Shown here in pieces: positions 33,070 to 41,078 of a stretch of 64,000 bases of DNA; the first letter of the stretch is position 1, and the number at the start of each line of letters is the position of its first letter. This stretch comes from Mycolicibacterium novocastrense. GTDB taxonomy: Bacteria > Actinomycetota > Actinomycetes > Mycobacteriales > Mycobacteriaceae. A model generated the notes under the pieces. That model saw only the letters and a list, made by a program, of their open reading frames with translations. It ran no database searches and had not been told where the DNA came from. Both the position numbers and the translations under genes were made by a program. Location: the NCBI RefSeq assembly GCF_001570485.1, contig NZ_BCTA01000002.1, positions 124,001-188,000 of the forward strand, read 5' to 3'.

Positions 33070-34553
33070 TCACGCTCCGTTTCCTGCCGTGACGGCAACC
33101 GGATTCTGTTGCGCCGCTATCGATATCGACTTCGTGTCGGTGTAGCCGTCGATCCCCTCACGGCCGAGTTCGCGGCCGTAGCCGCTGTCCTTGACGCCGC
33201 CGAACGGTGCGAACGGATCCATCGTGTAGCCCTGGTTGACGCCGAAGGTCCCGGTGCGGATGCGCTCGGCGACGGCGACTCCCCTTTCGGCGTCTTCGGT
33301 GAACACCGATCCGGCCAGGCCGTAGTCGGAGTCGTTGGCGACCGCCACTGCTTCGTCCTCGTCGGCATAGGCGATGACGGTCAGGACGGGCCCGAAGATC
33401 TCCTCGCGCGCGATGGTCATGTCGTTGTCGGCGTCGGCGAACAACGTCGGCTTCACATACCAGCCACGGTCGAGCCCGTCGGGCATGTCGGCGCCCCCGT
33501 CGACGAGGCGCGCGCCGTCGGACCGGCCGGTCCGAATATAGCCCCGCACGCGCTCCTGCTGACGTTGTGCGACGAGCGGTCCGACCTGTGTGGCCGGATC
33601 TGTCGGATCCCCGACGACGAGCGACGTCATCTCGGCGGCCAGGGCATCGGTGAACTCAGCCGAACGTGCCGCAGGCACCAGAATCCTGGTGAGCGCGTTG
33701 CAGATCTGACCGCTGTTGGACAGGCTTGCCGAGCGGACGCCGGCGGCGACGGCGGCGGGATCGGCATCGGCGAGGACGATGGCGGCCGACTTGCCGCCGA
33801 GTTCGAGGCTGACGCGGCGCAGATCGACGGCGCACGCGGCGGCCACCGCCTTGCCCGCCGCGGTCGACCCGGTGAACGAGACCTTGTCCACCCCGCGATG
33901 TTTCACGAGGTACTCGCCCGCGGAGCGGTCACCCGGCAGCACGCTGACCACGCCGTCGGGGAGCCCGGCCTCGGCGATCATGTCGGCGAGCAGCAGTGCG
34001 TCCAGCGGTGACTCGGCCGCAGGCTTGAGCACGACCGTGCAGCCGGCGAGCAGCGCGGGAATCAGCTTGGTGACGATCAGGAACTGCGGCATGTTCCACG
34101 GCACGATGGCGGCGACGACACCCACCGGCTCGCGGCGGATACGGATATCGGTTCCATACATTCCCGGACGGGATTCCTCCCACGGGTACGTGTCGGCCAG
34201 ATCGCAGAACGCCGACATCATCATCGTGGGCAGTCCGACCTGCGCGCGCTGGGCGAAGCTGATGGGCGCCCCGATCTCGGCGGTGATGGTCTCGGCCATC
34301 TCGCCGCGCCGTTCGCCGTACCGCTCGGCCAGCCGGCGCACGGCGGCGATGCGTTCGGCGGGGGCCAGACGCGGCCACGGACCGGAGTCGAACGCGGAGC
34401 GCGCGGGGCGGCGACGGCCCTGTCGATGTCCGCGGGCCCGGCGGCGGCGACGCGCGCGACGGGTTCCTCGGTGTGAGGAGAAATGACCTCGATGTGGTCC
34501 CCGGCGCTCGCTGGCGACCATTGGCCGCCGATGAACAACTCGTCCGATCGCAT
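33070..34553 (-). pseudogene. aldehyde dehydrogenase interrupted by a frameshift
   Basis: N-terminal frame from ATG 34553 reads MRSDELFIGGQWSPASAGD to PADIDRAVAA, then loses the family pattern. The other frame takes over at about 34400 with FDSGPWPRLAPAERIA and continues to the stop, including NMPQFLIVTKLIPALLAGCTVV, FTGSTAAGK, catalytic Glu in LELGGKS and catalytic Cys in GQICNA. The break is at the C/G run near 34405-34408 (one base too few or two too many). The joined length, about 494 aa, is normal for an aldehyde dehydrogenase. May be a sequencing error. AGGTGAG ribosome site before ATG 34553; divergent from Rieske cassette 2. Confidence 0.88.
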
Positions 34554-34658
34554 TGTCTGCTCACCTTTCCGCGCCGATGTCTGCACCACGGTTGTGGTCC
34601 GAATGGAGGTCCGACCGCGGTGCGTAATCGGTGTCGCTGCCCGGCCCCGGCCGGTCTA

Positions 34659-34697
34659 TATCAACTACTTGCGATTGTGACATGGAGCATATACCGT
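34659..34697 (+). promoter_or_regulatory. promoter of Rieske cassette 2 with shared operator-like site
   Basis: A -35 TTGCGA (34669-34674) and a -10 TACCGT (34692-34697) are separated by 17 bp. Overlapping the -35 is TATCAACTACTTGCGATTG (34659-34677), the reverse complement of a 19-mer at 39216-39234 with one mismatch. The gene start at 34749 is about 45 nt downstream. Confidence 0.6.
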
Positions 34698-34748
34698 CGG
34701 CGCTGCAGCTCCCGGCACGGTCCAGGCCGGGCGGACAGGAGTAAGGCA

Positions 34749-36014
34749 ATGGCTCGCTTTCCCAAACCGCCAGAAGGAAGTTGGACGGAGCACTACCCCG
34801 AACTGGGAACCGATCCGGTCTCCTACGAGGACTCCATCAGTCCGGAGTTCTACGAGAAGGAACGCCACGCGATCTTCAAGCGCGCGTGGCTGAATGTCGG
34901 CCGGACCGAACAGGTTCCGCGCAAAGGCAGCTACTTCACCAAGGAGTTGAAGGTCGCAGGCACGTCGATCATCGTGGTGCGGACCACCTCCGGTGAGGTC
35001 AAGGCGTATCACAACATCTGTCGGCACCGCGGCAACAAACTGGTGTGGAACGACATGCCGCTCGAAGAGACCAGCGGGGTATGCAGGCAGTTCACCTGCA
35101 AGTACCACGCCTGGCGCTACGACCTCGACGGCAACCTCACCTTCGTGCAGCAGGAGGAGGAGTTCTTCAACCTCGACAAGAGCCGCTACGGGCTGGTGCC
35201 GGTGCACTGCGAGGTCTGGGAAGGGTTCATCTTCGTCAACTTCGCCAAGGAACCCGAACAGTCGCTGCGTGAGTTCCTCGGTCCGATGATCACCAACCTG
35301 GAGGGCTACCCGTTCGACAAGATGACGTCGCGGTTCCACTACCGGTCAGAGGTCAAGGCGAACTGGAAGCTCTACATGGACGCGTTCCAGGAGTTCTACC
35401 ACGCGCCGGTACTGCACGCGAACCAGTCGCCGACCGCCTACTCGAAGGCCGCCGCCGAGGCCGGCTTCGAGGCGCCGCACTACCGCATCGAGGGTCCGCA
35501 CCGACTGGTCAGCACCTCGGGTGTGCGCGCCTGGGAGATGGCCGACGAGATGCGCAAGCCGATCGAGGACATCTGCCAAAGTGGATTGTTCGGGCCATGG
35601 GACAAGCCGGATCTGGGGGAGATGCCCGCCGGCCTGAACCCGGCGAAATGCGATCCGTGGGGCCTTGATTCGTTCCAGTTGTTCCCGAACTTCGTGATCT
35701 TGTTCTGGGGGCAGGGCTGGTACCTGACCTACCACTATTGGCCGACGTCGTACAACACGCACCTGTTCGAGGGCACCGTGTATTTCCCGCAGCCGCGCAC
35801 TCCCCGAGAACGCATCGCGCAGGAACTGGCCGCGGTGTCGTTCAAGGAATACGGGCTGCAGGACGCCAACACGCTGGAGGCCACCCAGTCGATGATCGAG
35901 TCGCGGGTGCTCGACGACTTCCTGCTCTGCGATCAGGAGGTGCTGATCCGCCACCTGCACAAGGAGACCGCGGCGTGGGTAGAGAACTACGAACGCAAGA
36001 CGGCGGGTGTGTGA
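34749..36014 (+). CDS. Rieske non-heme iron oxygenase, catalytic subunit (cassette 2)
   Basis: 421-aa oxygenase starting MARFPKPPEGSWTEHYPELG. 2Fe-2S ligands Cys91/His93 and Cys117/His120, with the same 23-residue gap and extra Cys (GVCRQF) as its paralogues. Iron site NWKLYMDAFQEFYHAPVLH. C-terminal DFLLCDQEVLIRHLHKE is shared with copy 1. ATG 34749 follows ACAGGAGTAAGGCA; the 92-codon upstream extension runs across the promoter. The next gene starts 1 nt after its stop. No SnoaL-type beta subunit is present nearby. Confidence 0.95.
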   Translation: MARFPKPPEGSWTEHYPELGTDPVSYEDSISPEFYEKERHAIFKRAWLNVGRTEQVPRKGSYFTKELKVAGTSIIVVRTTSGEVKAYHNICRHRGNKLVWNDMPLEETSGVCRQFTCKYHAWRYDLDGNLTFVQQEEEFFNLDKSRYGLVPVHCEVWEGFIFVNFAKEPEQSLREFLGPMITNLEGYPFDKMTSRFHYRSEVKANWKLYMDAFQEFYHAPVLHANQSPTAYSKAAAEAGFEAPHYRIEGPHRLVSTSGVRAWEMADEMRKPIEDICQSGLFGPWDKPDLGEMPAGLNPAKCDPWGLDSFQLFPNFVILFWGQGWYLTYHYWPTSYNTHLFEGTVYFPQPRTPRERIAQELAAVSFKEYGLQDANTLEATQSMIESRVLDDFLLCDQEVLIRHLHKETAAWVENYERKTAGV

Positions 36015-36015
36015 G

Positions 36016-36354
36016 ATGACGACCACGACGGCCAAGTTGCCACCGGAATTCGCCGACTTGGAACAGTTTTCGGACTGGTGCCTGGGGTCTGAGGCCGAAC
36101 GCTATGCCAAGCGGCTGTCCTCGACGATGACCGAGATGCAGGCCTTCTACGATGCGATCACCGCGCGCGCCGAGGAGGCCATCGCCTACTGCGACAAGTT
36201 CTCCCTGGACGAGCTGCCCGAGGACGTGCTCAACCTGATGCATCTGCTGTACTCGATGATTCAGGTGTCCTTCCCGGTCGAGTGCTGGAAGCAGCCGAAG
36301 GTGCCCGATTCGGGTGCCACAACGCTCGACTGCGTTTCCGAACCGGTTCCGTGA
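36016..36354 (+). CDS. small Rieske-linked protein of unknown function (cassette 2)
   Basis: 112-aa homologue of 4188-4517 and 42353-42682: EFADLEQFSDWCLGSEAER, FYDAITARAEEAIAYCDKF, LPEDVLNLMHLLYSM and VSFPVECWKQPKVPDSG. It sits between the Rieske oxygenase (1 nt gap) and the amidohydrolase (4-nt GTGA overlap), exactly as in cassette 1. Acidic, helical, no metal-binding cluster. Function unknown; conservation of position argues for a role in oxygenase assembly, stability or electron transfer. Confidence 0.87.
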   Translation: MTTTTAKLPPEFADLEQFSDWCLGSEAERYAKRLSSTMTEMQAFYDAITARAEEAIAYCDKFSLDELPEDVLNLMHLLYSMIQVSFPVECWKQPKVPDSGATTLDCVSEPVP

Positions 36355-37601
36355 CCGATCGAATCGTCCTGCGCGCTGCGCGCTGGGCCGACGTCGTGGC
36401 CGGTGAGGTGCGCTCGCCGGCCGTGGTGGTCGTCGAAGGCAACCGCATAGTCGCGGTCAATCCAGCGGAACCGCAAGACGATTCGGTGACCGAGATCGAC
36501 CTCGGAGATGTCACGCTGTTGCCGGGCCTGATGGACATGGAGCTCAACCTCCTCATCGGAGGGCCCGGCGGGCCGGAGGGCTTGCCCAGCCCCATGCACG
36601 GTGTGCAGGACGATCCCGTCTATCGCACGCTGCGCGGGGCGGTCAACGCCCGCAGGACGCTGGAGGCCGGCTTCACCACCGTGCGCAACCTCGGCCTCAT
36701 GGTCAAGACGGGCGGCTACCTGCTCGACGTCGCGTTGCAGCGGGCGATAGACCAGGGTTGGCACGTCGGCCCACGGATCTACCCCGCCGGGCACGCGGTC
36801 ACTCCGTACGGCGGCCATCTCGATCCGACGGTGTTCCAGCGGCTGGCTCCGGGCATCATGCCGTTGTCGGTGGCCGAGGGCATCGCCAACGGCGTCGACG
36901 ACGTGCGCGCGTGCGTGCGCTACCAGGTCCGCCACGGCGCCAAGCTGATCAAGGTATCGGCCTCCGGTGGGGTGATGTCGCACAGCACCGCTCCCGGCGC
37001 GCAGCAGTACTCCGACGCGGAACTCGCCGCCATCGCCGACGAGGCGCACCGTGCGGGCGTCCGCGTCGCCGCACATGCGATCGGGGACAGCGCGATCCGT
37101 GCGTGCATCAAGGCAGGCATCGATTGCATCGAGCACGGATTCCTCGCCAGCGATGAGACGATCCAACAGATGGCCGACACCGGCACCTTCCTCGTCTCGA
37201 CCACCTACTTGACCCAGGTGATGGCGATCGACCGCATCGCGCCCGAGCTTCGGAAGAAGGCAGAGGAGGTGTTTCCCCGCGCACAGGCCATGCTGCCCAA
37301 GGCCATTGCGGCCGGTGTGCGCATCGCCTGCGGTACCGACGCCCCGGCGATTCCGCACGGCCAGAACGCCAAAGAACTGTGTGCGCTCGTCGAACGGGGC
37401 ATGACGCCGATTCAGGCGATCCGCGCCGCCACCGTGACCAGTGCCGAGCTGATCGAGGCCGACGACGAGCTGGGCCGCCTGGCGCCCGGCTACCTCGCCG
37501 ACATCATCGCGGTGCCCGGGGATCTGACCGACATCGCCGCCACCCTCGATGTGTGCTTCGTGATGAAGGACGGTCACGTCTACAAGCACGAAGAGGGGTG
37601 A
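36351..37601 (+). CDS. amidohydrolase-superfamily protein with ExN in place of HxH (cassette 2)
   Basis: 416-aa paralogue of 2962-4185. Strand-1 motif LLPGLMDMELN places Glu64 and Asn66 where metal-dependent relatives have two His. Retained: LIKVSASGGVMS (Lys), VAAHAIGDS, CIEHGFL and CGTDAPAIPHG. GTG 36351 overlaps the small protein stop (GTGA). It presumably processes the oxygenase product, perhaps as a lactonase/amidase with a single metal, or as a non-hydrolytic lyase or isomerase; the altered site makes any default annotation as metallo-hydrolase unsafe. Confidence 0.9.
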   Translation: MTDRIVLRAARWADVVAGEVRSPAVVVVEGNRIVAVNPAEPQDDSVTEIDLGDVTLLPGLMDMELNLLIGGPGGPEGLPSPMHGVQDDPVYRTLRGAVNARRTLEAGFTTVRNLGLMVKTGGYLLDVALQRAIDQGWHVGPRIYPAGHAVTPYGGHLDPTVFQRLAPGIMPLSVAEGIANGVDDVRACVRYQVRHGAKLIKVSASGGVMSHSTAPGAQQYSDAELAAIADEAHRAGVRVAAHAIGDSAIRACIKAGIDCIEHGFLASDETIQQMADTGTFLVSTTYLTQVMAIDRIAPELRKKAEEVFPRAQAMLPKAIAAGVRIACGTDAPAIPHGQNAKELCALVERGMTPIQAIRAATVTSAELIEADDELGRLAPGYLADIIAVPGDLTDIAATLDVCFVMKDGHVYKHEEG

Positions 37602-37606
37602 CGGTG

Positions 37607-38089
37607 GTGGCTGGGGAAACAGACGCAGAACTGGGCATGGAACTCGGCGACAACATCCTGTGGCATCTGAAGCAGGCCTGGTACTTCGCGCTGACCGCCG
37701 TCAACGACGCGGTCGGCCAGCACGGCGTCAGCACCGCCCAGATCGGTGTGCTGCGGCAACTGGCCAACGAGCCGGGCCTGTCCGGAGCCGAACTCGCGCG
37801 CCGATTGCTGATCACCCCGCAGGGGGTGCAACTGGCGGTCAAGTCTCTGGAGCAGCGGGGGCTGGTCGAACGTAAACCCGATCCGCACCACGCGCGAATC
37901 CTGAAGGCGTACCTGACCTCTGAGGGACGCAAGGTCGCAGGCGCGGTCGTCAGCGATGCCATCGCCGCCCACGAGGCCGTCTTCGGCGTCCTCACTCAAG
38001 AAGAGCAGCAGACGCTGCGTGACCTGCTGGCCCGGGTGGTCGTGAAGGGTACCGGGCACACGATGGCCGACGACCACATCGGCGACTGA
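37607..38089 (+). CDS. MarR-family regulator
   Basis: 160-aa winged-helix protein: STAQIGVLRQLANEPGLSG, ELARRLLITPQGVQLAVKSLEQRGLVERK (recognition helix and wing), PDPHHARILKAYLTSEGRK. GTG 37607 has AGAGGGG 8 nt upstream; GTG 37604 and GTG 37598 (overlapping the amidohydrolase stop) are alternatives. Last gene of cassette 2, so it likely senses a pathway compound and controls this operon, possibly through the site at 34659. Ends 5 nt before the convergent DapB-like gene. Confidence 0.88.
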   Translation: MAGETDAELGMELGDNILWHLKQAWYFALTAVNDAVGQHGVSTAQIGVLRQLANEPGLSGAELARRLLITPQGVQLAVKSLEQRGLVERKPDPHHARILKAYLTSEGRKVAGAVVSDAIAAHEAVFGVLTQEEQQTLRDLLARVVVKGTGHTMADDHIGD

Positions 38090-38094
38090 TCGAC

Positions 38095-39165
38095 TCAGCC
38101 GTTGCCGAAGCCGATGTGGCTGCGAATCAACGGAAGATCCGCCATGGTCGCGAATCCCGCGGGCGCGGCGACGATCGCGGGCACCGCGTTGAGCACCTGC
38201 ATCGCCGTCGCCACGTTCGCCGAGCGCACGTGCTCGGCCATGCTCGCATCGCGGCTGAAGCTGGCGAGGGAGAAGAAGTGGGTGCGCATCGACGGATCAC
38301 CCTCGATGGTCAGCGTCCAGCCGTGTTGTGGCTTCGGCCAATGCGTGGGGTACTCGTTGCCGACCGTCCACAGCGTCTCGATCTCGACCAGTGTCTCACC
38401 GTTGCGTCGGCCCGACCACGTCCACCGTTGGCCCGCCGTCGTTCCCGCGGCCAGGACGCGGTCGAAGATCTGATGGTCGGACGTGGCCGCGACGGCGTCG
38501 ACCGAGGCGGTCACCTCGTCGATGCCCGCGTTGAGCGCATCGGCGATGAGCCAGACCTGCTCGCTGAAGATCGCGCTGTTGAACGCGAGGAAGTCGGTGC
38601 CCGTGGGGCTGATGGTCTCGACGGGTTCTCCGAAGCACATGTTGTCGAACGTGATCGCCGTGCTGTCGTAGACCGACCAGTCGGCGCGCTCCTGCAGAGT
38701 CACCCTGTCGATGGTGCGGCTCATCCCCGACAACGCCAACGGCAGCACGCCGGACAGGTTGCCCGGATTCAGACCGCTTCCGTGCACGGTGCTGTTGCCG
38801 GTCTTGCACGCGTCGAGCAACCGATCGCGGTCCGCAGGCCGGATGCGACGCGGGTGGAACAAGAATGCGGTCGTGGCCACGTTCTTGCAGTTGGCCAGGA
38901 TCGCGCACACCTCGTCGACTTCGGTGTTACGGGGCGTGTACAGCACGCAATCGGCGTCGAGGGCGAGTATCCGATCCACGTCCGTGGTGGCGGCGACGCC
39001 GATCGGGTCGCGGCCGGCCAGGGTCCCGACATCGACACCGTCCTTATCCGCGGAATACACACGCGCCCCGACCAGATCGAACGCCGACCGGTTGTCGAGC
39101 ACCGCGGTGATCATCTCGACGCCCACGGCGCCGGTGCCCCATGCGATGACGCGATGCCGTTGCAT
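38095..39165 (-). CDS. DapB-like NAD(P)-dependent dehydrogenase
   Basis: 356-aa protein with a Rossmann N-terminus (RVIAWGTGAVGVEMITAVLD; CVLYTPRNTEVDEV) of the dihydrodipicolinate-reductase type and a C-terminal domain found in mycobacterial 2,4-diaminopentanoate-dehydrogenase-like proteins (GSGLNPGNLSGVLPL). Lysine biosynthesis is unlikely given length and context. Substrate unknown. ATG 39165 is divergent from the reductase at 39246 across an 80-bp promoter region with two CAAG..CTTG palindromes. Confidence 0.82.
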   Translation of the reverse strand: MQRHRVIAWGTGAVGVEMITAVLDNRSAFDLVGARVYSADKDGVDVGTLAGRDPIGVAATTDVDRILALDADCVLYTPRNTEVDEVCAILANCKNVATTAFLFHPRRIRPADRDRLLDACKTGNSTVHGSGLNPGNLSGVLPLALSGMSRTIDRVTLQERADWSVYDSTAITFDNMCFGEPVETISPTGTDFLAFNSAIFSEQVWLIADALNAGIDEVTASVDAVAATSDHQIFDRVLAAGTTAGQRWTWSGRRNGETLVEIETLWTVGNEYPTHWPKPQHGWTLTIEGDPSMRTHFFSLASFSRDASMAEHVRSANVATAMQVLNAVPAIVAAPAGFATMADLPLIRSHIGFGNG

Positions 39166-39200
39166 TCGGTCACGCTACGTCATCGGCACACGGGGCCGCA

Positions 39201-39238
39201 TCAAGTGCTTGAGATCAATCGCAAGTACTTGATACTGT
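39201..39238 (+). promoter_or_regulatory. promoter with tandem CAAG-NN-CTTG palindromes
   Basis: TCAAGTGCTTGA (39201-39212) and GCAAGTACTTGA (39221-39232) are two copies of a CAAG-NN-CTTG site. -35 TTGAGA (39209-39214) and -10 TACTGT (39233-39238) are 18 bp apart and overlap them. The -10 ends 7 nt before ATG 39246 (leaderless). CAATCGCAAGTACTTGATA at 39216-39234 recurs in reverse at 34659. The half-site layout resembles that described for KstR2 of the steroid-ring regulon, but identity of the regulator is unproven. Confidence 0.65.
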
Positions 39239-39245
39239 GGTGACG

Positions 39246-40259
39246 ATGTCCGATGACGAGTTCGCCCGACTGCGCATCAAACGCGTGGTGCACGAAACCA
39301 GCGACGCCGTGTCGCTGGTTCTCGATGTTCCGGCGGACTGCTCTGATCGCTTCGTCTACAAGGCGGGTCAGTTCCTGACGCTGCAGGTCAGGGTTGACGG
39401 AGACGACCACCGCCGGTGTTACTCGATGTCATCGTGCCCGCACAACGGCAACGACCTGCAGATCACCGTCAAGCGCGACCCGGGTGGGCTGGTCTCGAAC
39501 TGGCTCAACGACACCGCGCAGGTGGGTGTCGAGATTCACGCTTCGCCACCCGACGGTCGATTCCTGCTCGGCGACACCGAGCGCGACATCGTCGCGTTCG
39601 CCGGCGGCAGCGGTATCACCCCGATCTTCTCGCTGATCGGCTCGGCGTTGGTGAGCACCCGCAGGCGGGTCAGGCTGTTCTACGCCAACAGAAGCCGCGA
39701 TTCGGTGATCTTCGGCGAGCCGCTCACAGCGCTGGCCGCCGCCAACGCCGAGCGCCTGTCGGTGACCAACCACTTCGACGACGAAGCCGGCGTCGTGCAG
39801 GCCGCGGCGGTCGAGGCATTCGCATCGGCGAGCGGTGACGTCGACTACTACATCTGCGGTCCGGGGCCGTTCATGGACACGGTGGAGAACACGCTGTTGA
39901 GCATGGGCGTGCCGCGCGAGCGGCTTCACCTCGAACGGTTCACGGTGGCACCGGTTTCCGACGAGGTCGCCGCCACGTCGGAGCAAACCGAGGAGGTGGT
40001 CATCGAACTCGATCGCAAGTCCACCATCGCGCCCTACCGGTCGGGTAACACGCTGCTGCAGACCGCGCGCATGGCGGGGTTGCGTGCGCCCTCGTCATGT
40101 GAGACGGGTTCATGCGGAACGTGTATGGCGCGCATCGTGTCCGGAAGCGCTCGCATGCTCAACAACGATGCGCTCGATGACGACGAAGTGGCCGAAGGTT
40201 GGGTGCTGACATGCCAGTCGCTGCCGACGAGCCGAACGGTCCACATGATCTATGAGTAG
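39246..40259 (+). CDS. ferredoxin-NAD(P)H reductase with C-terminal 2Fe-2S domain (KshB-like)
   Basis: 337-aa oxygenase reductase. FAD domain RRCYSMSSCP (RxYS motif), NAD domain FAGGSGITPIFSLI and YICGPGPFMD, then a plant-type ferredoxin domain with CETGSCGTCMARIVSG and a fourth Cys in LTCQS. Domain order matches KshB/PaaE-type reductases that feed Rieske oxygenases. ATG 39246 is preferred over the in-frame GTG at 39237, which lies inside the -10 box. First gene of the operon with Rieske copy 3; could also serve copies 1 and 2, which lack their own reductase. Confidence 0.94.
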   Translation: MSDDEFARLRIKRVVHETSDAVSLVLDVPADCSDRFVYKAGQFLTLQVRVDGDDHRRCYSMSSCPHNGNDLQITVKRDPGGLVSNWLNDTAQVGVEIHASPPDGRFLLGDTERDIVAFAGGSGITPIFSLIGSALVSTRRRVRLFYANRSRDSVIFGEPLTALAAANAERLSVTNHFDDEAGVVQAAAVEAFASASGDVDYYICGPGPFMDTVENTLLSMGVPRERLHLERFTVAPVSDEVAATSEQTEEVVIELDRKSTIAPYRSGNTLLQTARMAGLRAPSSCETGSCGTCMARIVSGSARMLNNDALDDDEVAEGWVLTCQSLPTSRTVHMIYE

Positions 40260-40289
40260 AAGACGAGGTCGGCTGATGGGACGGACGCG

Positions 40290-41033
40290 ATGACTCGGGT
40301 CGCGGTGGTGACTGGCGGTGCTTCGGGCATGGGGGAGGCGACGTGCCACGAGCTCGGCCGTCGTGGGCACAAGGTGGCCGTACTCGACGTCAACGGCGAA
40401 GCGGCCCAACGGGTCGCCGAGAAGCTGCGGGCGGACGGCGTGACGGCTCTGGGAGTGGCCGCCGACGTGAGCAATCGTCCGGCGGTCGAGGAGGCGTTCG
40501 CGAAAGTGCGGAGCGAGCTGGGGCCGGTGCACATCCTGGTCACCAGCGCCGGTGCCGTGGACTGGGCGGCTTTCACCGACATCACGCCGGAGGCGTGGCA
40601 GCGGCTCATCGACGTCAACCTCACCGGAACATTCCACTGCTGTCAGGTGGCCGTGCCCGACATGCTCGACGCGGGCTGGGGTCGCATCGTGATGATCTCG
40701 TCGTCCAGTGCGCAGCGCGGCTCTCCCCGGATGGCGCACTATGCCGCGTCCAAGGGTGCATTGCTCTCGCTGACCAAATCGCTTGCGCGCGAGTACGGAC
40801 CGGCCGGGATCACGGTCAACAACATCCCGCCGTCGGCCATCGAGACACCGATGCAGCATGCCGGTCAGCAGTCCGGACACCTGCCGTCGAACGAGCAGAT
40901 GGCCGCGACGGTCCCGCTCGGCCACCTCGGCACCGGCGAGGACATCGCCGCGGCCGTGGGCTTCCTGTGCTCTGAGGAGGCCGGTTTCATCACCGGTCAG
41001 ATTCTCGGCGTCAACGGCGGGTCGGTGCTGTGA
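40290..41033 (+). CDS. short-chain dehydrogenase/reductase
   Basis: 247-aa classical SDR: VTGGASGMG, DVNGE (Asp, NAD preference), TSAGAV in place of NNAG, ISSSSA and YAASKGAL, and a C-terminal GQILGVNGGS. ATG 40290 is 30 nt after the reductase. Placed between reductase and Rieske copy 3; a dehydrogenase for the hydroxylated product is plausible. Confidence 0.92.
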   Translation: MTRVAVVTGGASGMGEATCHELGRRGHKVAVLDVNGEAAQRVAEKLRADGVTALGVAADVSNRPAVEEAFAKVRSELGPVHILVTSAGAVDWAAFTDITPEAWQRLIDVNLTGTFHCCQVAVPDMLDAGWGRIVMISSSSAQRGSPRMAHYAASKGALLSLTKSLAREYGPAGITVNNIPPSAIETPMQHAGQQSGHLPSNEQMAATVPLGHLGTGEDIAAAVGFLCSEEAGFITGQILGVNGGSVL

Positions 41034-41078
41034 TGGCCGCCCCGTTTTCCGCATACCGAACACGACACGGAGGTTTCC

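Noticed and set aside
39201..39238. Assigning the CAAG..CTTG sites definitely to KstR2
   Set aside because: The half-sites resemble the published layout but the outer bases differ and no kstR2 gene or classical HIP genes are in the window, so only a resemblance is reported.
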